A DNA stretch of 64,000 bases from Dimorphilus gyrociliatus (GCA_904063045.1 CAJFCJ010000053.1:30885-94884); one strand, 5' to 3'; shown: positions 41,852 through 54,163, counted from the first letter of the stretch. Made by a program: numbers and translations. The notes: generated by a model from the letters alone, not told the origin.

Positions 41852-43427
41852 TGTACTGCTCTTGCTGGCAAAATCTATGCATTTGCAAGTTATAACAATA
41901 CTGGTTCTACTCGAACCTTTAAACAAATGTTTAAATTAAAATGGTTTATTCGCAATAATAATACTTCAGCAAGTTACAATATAAGAGTTTGTACTTTGTT
42001 GTATTGTAATTGTAGGAATTTCTGGTTCGTCACAACTGTAATTGTCCTTTCCAATCATTTACCAACTTGGCAAAGTACTGGTCCAAATAGAACCTTTAAA
42101 GTTCGTCCACAAATAGTCTAACAAAGGCAATTTCTGTAGAAATTAGTTAACAAAACACCAGTATTTCGTCCAAAGAATATGTATTGAGTAAAATGAGCTT
42201 CTAGTTCTAAACAAGCTAGTTTAAACAACTAGCTGATGGTTAGAAAACTGAACTATCAACTGTTAATTTCGTAGGGTTTAATATACTCTTTTAAGGGTTG
42301 ATAGTTCACAAATTTCAATGTTCACAAAAACAAAAGTAACATTTGAAGACAAAGAAAAGTTGTAAATATGGTCATGTTTTTTTTGTTTTCCTCTTCTAAA
42401 TAATAGTTGAATTTCGAAGGTTGGAGAGTTGCATAAGATGTAACAATTTTAGTAGGACAAGTCCAACAATCAAGAAAACATGTAGATTGTATATTTGACC
42501 GTTTTTATATTCTACCTTAATAATGATATTGAATTGATTGAGTTAGTAAATTTAGCATGAGCATATGCAGAGGAAGTATATCTGATTAATGCATGTTAAA
42601 AAGAACAGTATTGTGTATACAATACTGTTGAATAGTGAATATAATCTAAACTTAGAATTTAAGCATAATTGATAATTAATTGAACTAGTTTTAGTTCGAA
42701 ATCATAAATTTATGGATTAATAAATTGTAATATTAATGCTAGGTTGCAAATAGCAAATATTCTTTATATAATTTAATAGGCTTTATTGCTGCATAATGTG
42801 CATGCACTGCCCTATGCGAAACTAGGTCACTACTGCTTATCTTTATCAGTGCTATCTGCATAGTACAATACTGGTTCAATACTACTTCTCTATTGTAGAC
42901 TATAGCTGACGAATGTATGTGTACAGAGTTCGATAGCAGAGTAGATAGTTCGTAAAGGCAGGTTGCCAAATTACCAAACTGTCTTCCAATGTTGAGGAGT
43001 AGATGGATGGTTCCAGTGGAGGTTGTTTCCGGATGATTTTCCCAGGTCCTTGGGTCGAGATGGAAGCTGCATGCCAAATGAGAATAGTGAGGATTTATAT
43101 ACTTTGAGGTTTGTCTCTGACATCCAGTCATCACTTTACAGTTGCCAAAATGTATAGTTCATATTTATCTTTAGTAACAGGATGTTACAAGGTTGAACAT
43201 TTAAGAAGGTTAATTGAATTATAACTTGGCCACACCCTAGGCAAGTTAATTAAATTATAACTTGGCCAAACCTTTATTGGTAATTAAAGATGAGCCTTCA
43301 AGCTGAGTAATCAGACTTATGTTTGGCCAATGTTATAGCATTTTCTTGCGTAGGTTTTAAGATGTACATGTATATGTTGCATAAAATAATAGAGTTCAAG
43401 CATGTAAAATATAACCAAAGTTGTACA
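41852..43427 (-). repeat. 5' LTR of gypsy element with nested insertion
   Basis: Same LTR as 33200-33821, split by the solo LTR at 41990-42925. The two LTRs differ at a few percent of positions, including a short duplication of the GGTTACAAGGTT and AAGTTAATTAAATT type. Confidence 0.9.
41990..42925 (-). repeat. Solo LTR nested in gypsy LTR
   Basis: 936 bp, TGTACTTTGTTG to ATGTGTACA, flanked by GAGTT at 41985-41989 and 42926-42930. The uninterrupted sequence exists at about 33331-33345, which proves the boundaries. It is nearly identical to 27765-28701, so that family was active after this gypsy copy inserted. Confidence 0.95.
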
Positions 43428-43950
43428 CCAGTACCTATCCTAAGGTATAGTAAGCCTCTCAGAGATCAGTCTGGTGGCAATCTAACCAGCCACTTTTCCC
43501 CTCTCACTTGATAAAGGAGGAATACCTCCAAAATATTGTGAGTTTTAATCTGGTGACATTTTGTTAGTTGCTAAATACAGGTTCTCTTCACCCTTGTGGA
43601 GAATTTGTAAGTGGTTTTGTTGGAGATACAGTTACAGCTTAGGCTGGGGAATTGCTACTCAAGATAGCAACTCCTCAATAGCTACACCAACCCTTAGCCA
43701 AAGCTTGGTTATAAGTGTGTGTGCACTTTTGGGATTGCCAGTCTGTACTGATTGTGCTAATCCCTAACCCCAAGACCTAACCTAACCCTACAGCTTAGGC
43801 TGGGGAATTGCTACTCAAGATAGCAACTCCTCAATAGCTACACCAACCCTTAGCCAAAGCTTGGTTATAAGTGTGTGTGCACTTTTGGGATTGCCAGTCT
43901 GTACTGATTGTGCTAATCCCTAACCCCAAGACCTAACCTAACCCTAACCC
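43428..43950 (+). repeat. Family B copy plus 5'-truncated second copy
   Basis: Family B (43428-43760), telomere-like CCCTAACCCCAAGACCTAACCTAACCCTA (43761-43790), a truncated family B end (43791-43917) and another telomeric tract (43918-43950). Confidence 0.9.
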
Positions 43951-44893
43951 GTAAAATAACAATAACAAAATTGTATGGGCAATTTATGTGGAAAAAAATT
44001 CCTTACAATTGCTTTCCAAAATATATTATATGACCTATCTATTTTCACAAAATGCCCACAAAAAAAGAAATTTCAAGGCAAGATTTTAGATTGAAAAGTG
44101 CTAAGGAAGTGGAAAAGAACAACTGATTTCTACATAAGATAGTTTTATCTGTACAACTTGCCATAATTTCAACATTTTTCTTATGTGTTTTCCTACAAAG
44201 ATGGCCATCTTTGAAGGCTATTCCACTATTGCCTTTGTACTATGGGAATTTATTTGGCCTTATCATAACCTTAAGAATGATAGGCATGTGTACAATTTGA
44301 TTCTTATATTGAAAATTATGGCATTGATAAAGAATCTCTCTTTCTTTCATCCAATTCATTGTAGTTTTTTGAATTTTGCTATAAATCAATATTTGATTTA
44401 CAGGTAGTAGATTTGCTTATAAGAATTATATAAATATTGTATAGGTATTTAGTAAGTTAGTATGAAAAAAAAAAACACTTTAAACAGTGACCTATATTTT
44501 TTCAGGGTATGGTAGTGTACAACTTTCATTCTACTTTATTCCTATACTATACTATCATCTATAACTTACTAAATATGTATGGAAGGGAATACATAAACAT
44601 TTTGGCCCAACACAGACCTTTGTCAGTCATATATATATGGTTTGGCAAAGTTATGGCTGATTAATTTGTCTAGGGTTTTAGCCTTACTTTGGTTGTTGTA
44701 ACTTTACAAACAGTACAATAAGAGTTTAGTATTCTCTAATTTAATCATGGTCAATGAAATAACAATGTATACAGAGATAATTCTCCAATCAGACTACTGT
44801 TCAATTTGAATCATGACAAAAATATTTATATAGGTCAAGGATAAAAAATAAAAAATTCTAAAGATAGAATCTGTTGAATAGACTTTTCACTTT
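43951..44893. other. AT-rich DNA with a short repeat, no gene
   Basis: No coding frame is supported. Bases 44366-44460 (TTTTTTGAATTTTGCTATAA onward) are repeated at 48147-48240, on the other side of the gene at 46278. Confidence 0.45.
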
Positions 44894-45556
44894 GTACACA
44901 TACATTAGTCAGCTATATTCTACAATAGAGAAGTAGTATTGAACCAGTATTATACTATGCAGATAGCACTGATAAAGATAAGCAGTAGTGACCTAGTTTC
45001 GCATAGGGCAGTGCATACACATTATGCAGCAATAAAACCTATTAAATTATATAAAGAATATTTGCTATTTGCAACCTAGCATTAATATTACAATTTATTA
45101 ATCCATAAATTTATGATTTTGAACTAAAACTAGTTCAATTAATTATCAATTTTGCTTCAATTCTAAGTTTAGATTATATTGACTATTCAACAGTATTGTA
45201 TACACAATACTGTTCTTTTTAACATGCATTAATCAGATATACTTCCTCTGCATATGCTGATGCTAAATTTACTAACTCAATCAATTCAATATCATTATTA
45301 AGGTAGAATATAAAAATGGTCAAATATACAATCTACATGTTTTCTTGATTGTTGGACTTGTCCTACTAAAATTGTTAAATCTTATGCTGGTGTTTTGTTA
45401 ATTAATTTCTACCGAAATTGCCTTTGTTAGACTATTTGTGGACGAACTTTATAGGTTCTATTTGAACCAGTACTTTGGCAAGTTGGTAAATGATTGGAAA
45501 GGACGATTACAGTTGTGACAAACCAGAAATTCCTACAATTACAATACAACAAAGTA
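44894..45556 (+). repeat. Internally deleted LTR, TGTAC family
   Basis: Opposite orientation to 41990-42925, with both ends (TGTACACATACATT and CAACAAAGTACA) but lacking about 270 bp of the middle, including the TATA region. Confidence 0.85.
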
Positions 45557-45789
45557 CAGTATTCATTTCAATCTGGGGTTTTAAATTCATTAAACTGATT
45601 ATTTACTCATAATTATTGAATATGTCTCCCAATCCTTTGGATAAAAGTTAACATCATTTGCTTTCATCTTTTCAACAATTAGTTCTCTTTGAGGATCAGT
45701 TAGCAGTACATTTAGTACTACTTATCTATTGTAGAATAGAGCTGACAAATGTATTGTTCCTATGTGTACAGAGAAAAGGAGTTTTTAAC

Positions 45790-46195
45790 AAGATTGGTTC
45801 TCTTTTTAAAAAGAGTGTTTATTAACTATACATTCTCTTCAACTCTATGTCATGTGTAGGCTTATTCTCAGAGCCATAAGCTTTATACTCTGTACTTTGT
45901 TGTATTGTAATTGTTGGAATTTCTGCTTCTATTATAATATTATGTCCTTGGCATAACATACAATCTGTAGCACATTCAAAAAATTTCTTTATTATTGCGA
46001 ACAATAATAAGATCTGAGAATAAGCCTATACATGACATAGAACTCACTCTATGAGTAATGTCTATTTTAAAAACTAGAGGTCTTTTTGAATAGATAAATT
46101 GAAGAGAATGCATAGTCAATAATATATTTTTGGAAAAAACTGGTTTTGCTTGTCCATACAATTAAGACTCTTTTTAAAAAGTGAACCAATCAAAA
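45790..46195. repeat. Inverted-repeat (MITE-like) element
   Basis: GATTGGTTCTCTTTTTAAAA at 45793 onward is the near reverse complement of 46165-46190, and CTATGTCATGTGTAGGCTTA (45847 onward) that of 46020-46043. The left arm is shorter than the right. An LTR-family scrap (45895-45940) lies inside. No transposase. Confidence 0.65.
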
Positions 46196-46232
46196 GAAAA
46201 GAATTTCTCTAGGCTAAGAAAAAAATATAGAG

Positions 46233-46245
46233 TATTTATATATGG
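46233..46245 (+). promoter_or_regulatory. Possible TATA box of the 46278 gene
   Basis: TATTTATATATGG 33-45 bp upstream of the start codon. In AT-rich DNA this is only suggestive. Confidence 0.3.
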
Positions 46246-46277
46246 TTATATGCATATTAAGAACTACAGACAACAAA

Positions 46278-47886
46278 ATGAGAATAAAGGGGAGAAACTC
46301 TTTGATTTTATTGGCAACTCTCTTTCTAGGTAATTTCCACACATTTTTTTGTTAAACAACAATAATTTTAAACCACTTTTCTTTCCTTTCTTTCAGTTGA
46401 CAAAATTTTTTCTGCTGAATTGGAGGTGAAAGTTCATTACCAACCTGAAGTAAAAGGAGGAAAACCCATTACTGTTACCTTTGGAAAGTCTAAGGGGACA
46501 CCAACCTGCAAGTTTGTTTTTTAATTAAGATTTTATAAGGGTTAATGTAATACAAGTTGAAAAATTTTTTTTAGGTTAAATGGTAAAAACTATGGTGGAA
46601 ATCCTATACCTGAAAAAAGTGTAATTATGGATTCCGCATACAAGACAATAACCATACAAGCAGCTGAGATAGGAAGTGTGGATAATGATTTCATGTTTGT
46701 TTCTTCAATTAATTGTGTTGATAATAGTGAATCAATATCTTTTGAATTGAGAATATTTATTCTTAAAGAAGGTGAGCAGTGATAGAAAATTCTTGCTTAT
46801 CCAATACCAGAATGATTAAAAATTATTTTCTACATTCCAGTTCCAAATGATGATGCTACCCATAAAATATGTCTCTTTGAAACATTTATTTCTAATCTGC
46901 CACAACCTATCAGAACAGTAGAGATGCTGTGCTATAATTTAGGTGGAACTTGCAGGTGAGAAATGCATATTCATATTTTGACCAGTCTAAATTATTTAAC
47001 CAAATATTCTCCTAGTGTTTCTGTTGTTGATCCCACTAAGGCATCGGTAGATCTTACTGGCTCACTGTATATTAATGATAATACTGAGCTAATTAAAGTA
47101 ACTCAATCCAATTCTGCTGATTCAGCACTATTAAAAGTAGATTGTACTCTTATAAACATCCAAACTTCTGTTAATATTCCAGTGTTTTTTCATCCTGGTG
47201 CCAATCCATGGGCAATAGCTTCTGGAGATCCTCATTTTGAACAAATTGTATTTGATGGTCTACACTCTATGAATATGCCTATCTGTTATGATGTTCTTGG
47301 TACACCTGATAGTTATCTAAAAATAGTTGAGTATTCAAAGATTGGGGTTGAAATTTATGGTCACCTTAAAGATGATTATTACATGCATAGAATTATCATT
47401 AAATCTGTTATTGGTAATGTTACTGTATCAATGAATTCTATTTCCATTCATAATAAAACACAAGTGAATTGGATAGAAAATTCAAAAAGAATAATAATCC
47501 AATCAAAATTTTTTAACTATGAAATATTTTCCAGTGAAATATTGATAACAATCTTACAGGAAACTCCAATAATAATTAAAATTGAAAAGGCAAGAAATTT
47601 TATAGACCAATGGCATTTAGATGTTAGCTTTAAATCTGGTCCAAAGGATTATGTGGAAATGAGTGGACTTTTGGGTCATATTGGCAAAAAAGAATACAAA
47701 TTCTATTCCAGTGTTCAATCAGACTCTGACATCAGCAATTCAAAGAAAACAACAATTGGAATTGGTAACAATTTGATAATTGCAAGAAAAGTTGAAAGAA
47801 ATGGAAAATATTGTTGGTTAATGGCTGTTGATGATATTTTGAAACCAATTCATATATCTAATTTCTTTTTCCAAAATATTAATTGA
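46278..47886 (+). CDS. Secreted protein with VWD/ITIH-C-like domain
   Basis: Five exons, 46278-46329, 46397-46511, 46576-46772, 46841-46955 and 47016-47886, all with GT-AG introns of 60-68 nt and matching phases, encode 449 residues. Residues 1-17 form a signal peptide (SLILLATLFL). The middle has paired cysteines (PTC, INC, KIC, MLC, GTC) and looks like beta-sandwich domains. At about 228 the motif SGDPHF opens a region (CYDVLG, then GVEIYGHLKDD) that resembles von Willebrand type D or the C-terminal domain of inter-alpha-trypsin inhibitor heavy chains. No membrane anchor is seen, so the protein is probably extracellular. No frame defect. It looks like a working host gene inside repeat-rich DNA. 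Confidence 0.85.
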
Positions 47887-48557
47887 TTAATTAGTGTTTG
47901 TTTTTTTTTAAAAATTTTATATACTCTTTTCAGGAGAAAAGAGGGGAGATTTAATTATTTATTAAATTTGCAATATTACATGTGTATTAAAGAAGTTAAA
48001 GAAATTTTTCTAAAGGAATATGTATTGTACTGTTCTTACCTAACCAATTATGCAATTTATAAAAGAAAATAATTCATTTATGTGGTTTACTTATAATAAA
48101 GTACTCAAGCAAATTCAGTATTGTAATAAGCTTTACAAGCTGTATTTTTTTGAATTTTGCTATAAATCAATAATTGATTTACAGGTGGTAGATTTGCTTA
48201 TAAGAATTATATTTATATTGGTTAGGTATTTAGTAAGTTAGGTTGGGTTTAGGTTGGGTTGTAGGGTTGTACCACTCACAAAACAATTACTGGTCAACTT
48301 TATTGTTGTAGTTGTGGGTCACTCTTATGCAGTTGTTTGGGAAAAGGTTAGTTGATACATTTCTCTTTTTGTTGTCAGAACTCCCTTCTTGTATCCTTAT
48401 TAGGCAAGGGTTCCAATTAGGTTTAGGTGACAATGCCTGTTTAAAGATATGTTGATCCTGACCTCACTTGTTGCAGGTAGGTTAAAAGAGAATGTTTTTG
48501 TTTATAAGTAGAAGTTTCTTTGTAAGTTTAAGAAAGTTTTTATTGTAAAATTCAAAC
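47887..48557. other. Intergenic, short repeat, no gene
   Basis: Contains the copy (48147-48240) of the 44366-44460 repeat and some GTTAGG/GGGTT-rich sequence at 48236-48265. No coding frame is supported. Confidence 0.4.
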
Positions 48558-48599
48558 AGTTACAACGTTTCGACTGTTCCCAGTCTTCATCAGGTAACT
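48558..48599 (-). ncRNA. Penelope-type hammerhead ribozyme
   Basis: Minus strand: helix I AGTTAC/GTAACT, core CTGATGA, helix II GACTG-GGAA-CAGTC, GAAA, minimal helix III, and GTT cleavage triplet. All conserved positions fit. It lies downstream of a coiled-coil ORF and PLE-like coding sequence on the same strand. Confidence 0.88.
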
Positions 48600-48788
48600 T
48601 AATGGGAAAACAAAGAAACAAATTTATATATATACCCACAAGTATGTACAGTGATGCCATCTGTTAAATACAATATTGTCAGATTTGTTGTTGTTAAGCT
48701 GACATAGAGCAAAACAATTATTTGTTTTTTGTGTTAAACATTTTAATGTATTTGTAAAAATAATCACATAACACTAAATATATAGTTT

Positions 48789-49214
48789 TTATTCTTTTCT
48801 GATCTTTTTTGGCGATTGCACCTCATCTCCTTCACTGAGGTCATATTCCAGTGGTCTTTTCTTCATTTGCAACATCTGTTGGTCTTTGATAGGAATGAGT
48901 TCTTCTTCAGAATCACTGTCTTCCATGGAGGTGATTTCTTCTCTGTTGTTGTTAGTATCCTGTGTGGTTAGGTTGATTTTCATGTCAGGTTTAAATATCA
49001 TGGTACCTGGACCTTGAATTTTCCAGATTGATATACCATTATCTGCTGTTGGTTTTCTCCTAAGTTCTAAGATTTCTTCCTTCTGTTCTTTTGTGATCAG
49101 GTCTAGGTTGCTAACTTGCTTTTTTGCCACTTCCAGGTCTTTGATGAGAGAATTTATTTCTTTCTGCTGTCTGGTGATTTCTGACTTCAACTCATGAACC
49201 AGGGTCTCCTCCAT
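48789..49214 (-). CDS. Coiled-coil, acidic ORF next to PLE sequences
   Basis: 141 codons from ATG 49214. Residues 1-55 are a heptad-like coiled coil (many Glu/Lys/Leu/Ile). The middle contains WKIQGPGTMIF, then an acidic stretch (MEDSDSEEEL), and the end is basic (SPKKIRKE, a possible nuclear signal). It is followed on the same strand by a hammerhead (48558-48599) and preceded by a fragment of PLE coding DNA, so it may be the accessory ORF of a Penelope-like element, some of which carry coiled-coil ORFs. It could instead be an unrelated gene fragment. No intron is needed. Confidence 0.5.
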   Translation of the reverse strand: MEETLVHELKSEITRQQKEINSLIKDLEVAKKQVSNLDLITKEQKEEILELRRKPTADNGISIWKIQGPGTMIFKPDMKINLTTQDTNNNREEITSMEDSDSEEELIPIKDQQMLQMKKRPLEYDLSEGDEVQSPKKIRKE

Positions 49215-49276
49215 AAGGATCCATCTACTGTTTCTATTTGTTAGGATTGAGTAATCAGGACCTCCATCAATGTCAT

Positions 49277-49366
49277 GTGATCATTTTTAACTGAAGTAGT
49301 ATATCTGAAGATTTTACGATATCATTATATTTTTATGAAAGATAGTTCAGTTAAAAATGATTATTG
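49277..49366. repeat. Short inverted-repeat insert
   Basis: TGATCATTTTTAACTGAA (49277 onward) and TTCAGTTAAAAATGATTA (49347-49364) form a 90-bp palindrome-like unit that splits the PLE-derived region. Confidence 0.55.
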
Positions 49367-49380
49367 AGTAAAAACTGTCA

Positions 49381-49580
49381 TCCTGATCATCCCTTACCCA
49401 GCCATTTACTGTGGTGAGAATTGTATCATTACTGCTATTCAGGTTCTCTATGTTGTTCACAATAGAGAAATTGTTTGTGGTTTGCTGAAGACTGTTTTTA
49501 TCTACCACCATGGGGATGGCCAACATTCTAATAGATTCAGACTATTGGTATTATCCTCTTGGGGTGGACCTTCAGTTCCT
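49381..49580 (-). pseudogene. PLE coding fragment
   Basis: Reverse complement matches 12601-12800 of the PLE ORF with substitutions and small indels. Its 5' end on the sense strand abuts (TTAGGG)n rather than CCCTAA, the opposite orientation to the copies at 11583 and 19996. Confidence 0.8.
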
Positions 49581-50370
49581 CCTAACCCTAACCCACTGAT
49601 CTCCTAACCTAACTATTCAACTCAATTAATTTAAGTATTATATTTGATGATTATTAGTTGTATGGTACACAGTTTTACCTATGTTTTAATGTTTGTGCTT
49701 CATTTTCACTTTTCAACAATATTGTATGCACAATATTATTGTAGATCAACAATTTTATTAGTTGTTAAGCCATCACTGCTTGCACTAAAATATATTCTTC
49801 TGCACAAACAATTATTATTAATAATTTGTTTGATTTTAAAACAGCAACTGTGCTGACCTTTTGTCTATTTTTGTGGATTGGAATTAATCCAAAATTCCAC
49901 CAGAAATGTTACATCTCATGCAATTTGCTGACCCACTAAAAATAGGAAAAACAGCTTTCCAGACAAACTGAAAGTAAGAAATATGAGACCATATTTGGAC
50001 TTTTCCTTTAGCCAAAATGATACATTTGTTTGTGTGAATATTTGTGGTATGTGAACTGTCAACTTTTGGAAGACTATATAAGCCCTGTGAATTTGTCAGT
50101 TGGGAGTTCAGTCTTCTAACAGTCAGCTTGGTGTTAAAACTTGCTTGTTTAGAACTAGAAACTCATTTACTCAATAAATATTCTTTGAATGAAATACTGG
50201 TGTTTTGTTGTTCAATTTCTTACAAGATTTCATTTATTTAGACTATTTGTGGATGAACTTGAAATGTTCCATTTGTGTGAGTACTTTGGTAAATTGGTAA
50301 ATGATTGGACAGGACGATTTTGGTTGTGAAGAGCTACAAGTTCCTACAATTACAATACAACAAAGTACAT
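49581..50370 (+). repeat. Telomeric bits and diverged TGTAC-family LTR
   Basis: CCTAACCCTAACCC at 49581-49594, CTAACCTAAC to 49613, then a diverged LTR ending CAACAAAGTACA at 50370. Recognisable blocks include a promoter-like GACTATATAAGCCC (about 50072) and CTCAATAAATATTC (about 50170). The left boundary is unclear. Confidence 0.6.
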
Positions 50371-51082
50371 TAATAGAAAATGCTCATTAAGGTGGCAGCT
50401 TTTGACAAGGCAACTTTTGTTTTCTGCTACTCCACATGAATAATTTAATAGTATAATTTGGAGACTTTGCCCTGAAGATTTTATTGTTAGATCAACTATT
50501 CATTGAAGATTGGTGAAAAATAAAAAGAGAAATATAGGATGAAAACTCTAAGGACAAAATATCCTGTAACTAAGTTATTACCCGAGTCTCTTGAACTGTC
50601 AGGATTATTCTGAAAAATCTTAAACCCTAATGTTTCTCTACAGAACTCAACTTTTATAATATACCGAATATCATTATAAATAAGCATAAAACAATGATTT
50701 AATGATCATCAAATGCCAGATATTTTCAATATTGAACAATAAACATGGTTCAAAATGTGAATGATCCTCAGTGCACTTGTTTTAGAAACTGTAGGAAAAC
50801 TTGTCCCTTTTGCTTTTACAAGTTTTACTATAACATCACAGACTTCATCTAATAATATAATTGACATCTATCAATTGCCTTTTACATTATTTTCTATTGT
50901 CATTAAAATATAGAATACTTGCCAGGCTAATGTATAGTTATAGACAATTAAAACTGATATAAAATTTCTACTTGGATAATATAGGGCTAATTCTCAAAAT
51001 TGATTCAATTAGTTAAAGTATGACTTAAAAAATTGAATTTAAAATTAAAGATTTGAATTTTTTTTCTTACACAAATCAAAAT
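50371..51082. other. AT-rich intergenic DNA upstream of receptor gene
   Basis: No coding frame or repeat is recognised; it presumably holds the receptor gene promoter. Confidence 0.3.
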
Positions 51083-53585
51083 ATGGTAGTAAAACAACCA
51101 TATTTTAAATATTTCTTGCTTATAGCTCACATCATCCGCACTAATTGCCAGTTTAATTTATCTTCTATTGAAGAGAATGAAATATTTCAGAGAGAATACT
51201 TACTTTTTAATAATGCTACATTTCAAGAATCTTTTGCAATTCAAATAAATTCTTCAATATTTGACTGGTTGAATATTGTAAAAATTAAAATATGTCAGAA
51301 ATATGGGTTTGATTCAAAATTTTCACAAATTCAATACTATTTGGAAAGGTTAAAATGAAATCTTTGTCAATAGAAAAGAAGGCGCCATGTTGTAAATTGT
51401 AAAATTATTATTTTATATCTTTGTTAAAGATATCTAAAAAATACAACAATTTTGTTTTTCTCTCTCTCTCTCTCTGTCTTTCTCTCCTTCTGTGTGTATA
51501 TGTTTTGCAGTAGAATTGAAAAAGAAGATATTTTTGAAAGAATAATCTTAAAATGTTTTAAAAAGAATTCTTCATGTAAACAAAAAAAAATATTTTTTTT
51601 ATTCTTAAAAAATTAATTTTATTATTATTTTTTTTTCAAATAATTTAAAAGATTTATTTACAAAAATGATAAATGAAAATCAATTTGAACTTTTTCTAAA
51701 ATGGAGTAATGACACATTTAGAATTAATTCACCAAAACAAACAAAGCATTTATGTAAAATGAATAAAATAACAGTAAAATTTCAATTTAGTATCAAATTC
51801 AATATTAGTGTTAATTTAAAAATTCTAAATGATAACTACTCAATGAATATAACCTATAGTAGGAAGACTCTAAACCAATCAGTAATGTGTAGTTACCTTG
51901 ATATAAAAGGTTTGGTTTAACTTTTAAAAATAACGCAATGTATCAAAAATTTTATTTTGTTTTAGAATATAAAATAATGAAATATGACAACAAATATGTG
52001 AGCAGTTATAACAGATATTTTAATAAAACAACAAGAAAAAGTGGATTTTTAATAAATTCAAATTTATATGGATTATTTTATCTTGTTGCGGATAATGTTG
52101 AGCAGAAATCATATCATAAATATTCTCTATTTACATGCAAATTTTACAATATGAATGTTGGACTATCTTTAACTTTTCCTCAGGATATAGAACTAAAACA
52201 TTGGGATGAAAACCATTATATGTCTGGTATTTTTCTCTTTGGTTGTAAATTACTGAGAGGGAATATTCTTGAAGGCTGCTTCTTTAAAAATTCAACTGAA
52301 AAGACACACAGTATAGGCCTGATGCAAAAATGTGAATATCAAGGAGAAGAATACAAAAGTTCTAGTTAGTTATTTGTTGAACAAACTAATTTTTGGGTTT
52401 TAGGATAAAAAAAAGGTTATTTTTCAATTATTACAGAAGCAAAGTTTACTTATGTAAATTATTTATCAAATTCAAGTCTATTTTTACAAACAAACCAAAC
52501 TTTTGACATGATTGGATATCCAATAATTTTACAGAATAGTATTCATTACCTTATTCAAAATTTAAAATATATTGAACTTCAAATAATATGTAAACATTTT
52601 GGGTATAAATCTCGAACAATTTATGAACAATCAGAGGAAATGTATTTAACTGAAGAAGCTTATTACTTTTCTATATCACATATTCAATGTAATAATACTC
52701 ATTCAAGTCTCAATGATTGCATAATAAAACCAAAAATAAGAGGGTTGTAATCCTATTATATAAATACCTGTGTGTTTGTTTACCTTTTGTTTTTTATTTT
52801 TAAAAAAATAGAGTAAAACATATAACAAAGAGTAGAGGTTTATTGGTAAAATGTAGGAAAAAAGGTATCTATTAGCAGCAAAAAAAAACAAAAGAAAATA
52901 AATGGAATAATCATTCAAATCATTCATTTGTCGTTAAGCAATTAACTGTCCAAAAGACACGACAATTCACTTTGAAAATGTAGCCTATATTGCTTTCAAT
53001 TCTCACCAGTATAAAACAACTGAACAAATGGAGAAAATTTGCCTTAATAGAAATTTGACATTAACTGACCTTCCAACAACTAAAAAAATCTTTATAGGTT
53101 TTTTATTTCATAACATTGAGTATAGTCTTGGCTATAATCATAATGAATATGGAGGAGAAATACTTTCAAGTAAAAATACTTACATATAAATTTAATTTTG
53201 AATTTATTCAAGTTAATGATTTAACTTTCTAAGATATAAATTATGTAAAAAGTCATAAAAATCTTGTAACCATGGTTACCAGTAGCAATTATATGTTAAA
53301 GATAAAGTTTACTAATCTATATTATTTTGGAAGGTTCACTCTCAAAAAAAATTTACAAACTTTAAAATTCGAGTTTTTCAAAAAGTTTGTTTAAATATTT
53401 CTAATCGACGCTTTTGTAAATTTCTTATTGAAAAAATTAGACGCTCGTCATCCTTTTATTTAACTCTAAAAGGATTTAGAAAGGATTTAAGGGATAATTC
53501 TTTCATTTGTCATACTTTAGATTGTTAGTTTGATTTTTTATTGAGTAGTTTTTAAGTTTTCTGTTGAACAGTTTTTTTTTTACAG

Positions 53586-54124
53586 CAAAAGAATTAAGAA
53601 ATAAACTTCCAAAAAATAATAGAAATTCCTATTGTAATTCAAATTTATATTTTTGTAAAATAAGTGAAATTTGTATAAATTCAATTTATGTTTGTGATGG
53701 TAAGAATGATTGTTTGACAAATGAAGATGAAATGAATTGTTTACAACAGCAAACATTTATATGCTTTACCAATAGTCAACAAATTAGTTATACATTAGTC
53801 TGTGATTATGTATTGGATTGTTTAGACGGATCTGATGAAGAATTTTGCAGTATTACAGTTGTCTGTTATCTAAAAATTTAAACTTTATCTGTAACATTTT
53901 CTTTTTAGATCTTAACGAGTGTAATTCGGACAATTTGGAATTTGATGGAAAAGAGAATTTAGTGGCAAAACCATATAACAAGTTGTGTAAAGAACTCAAC
54001 TGTTCAGCAGACTATTATCAGTGTTATATTGAAGGAATTTGCATTCCTATTGAAAATGTTTGTGACGGAGTGAATCACTGTCTGTATGGAGATGACGAAT
54101 ACAACTGTGGTAAGATACAGAAAA

Positions 54125-54163
<39 letters not shown>

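Larger units (their letters stand above)
33200..43427 (-). mobile_element. Ty3/gypsy element with env, minus strand
   Basis: LTRs at 33200-33821 (3') and 41852-43427 (5', enlarged by a nested solo LTR) enclose gag-pol, integrase, and a third ORF with a retropepsin-like domain and env. A primer-binding site follows the 5' LTR and a purine-rich tract precedes the 3' LTR. No target-site duplication is seen at the outer ends (GGTAA against CCAGT), so one side may have recombined; the right side abuts family B. Coding defects are one UAG near the gag start and several env frame breaks, while pol and integrase look intact. One base (36249) is ambiguous. Confidence 0.9.
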
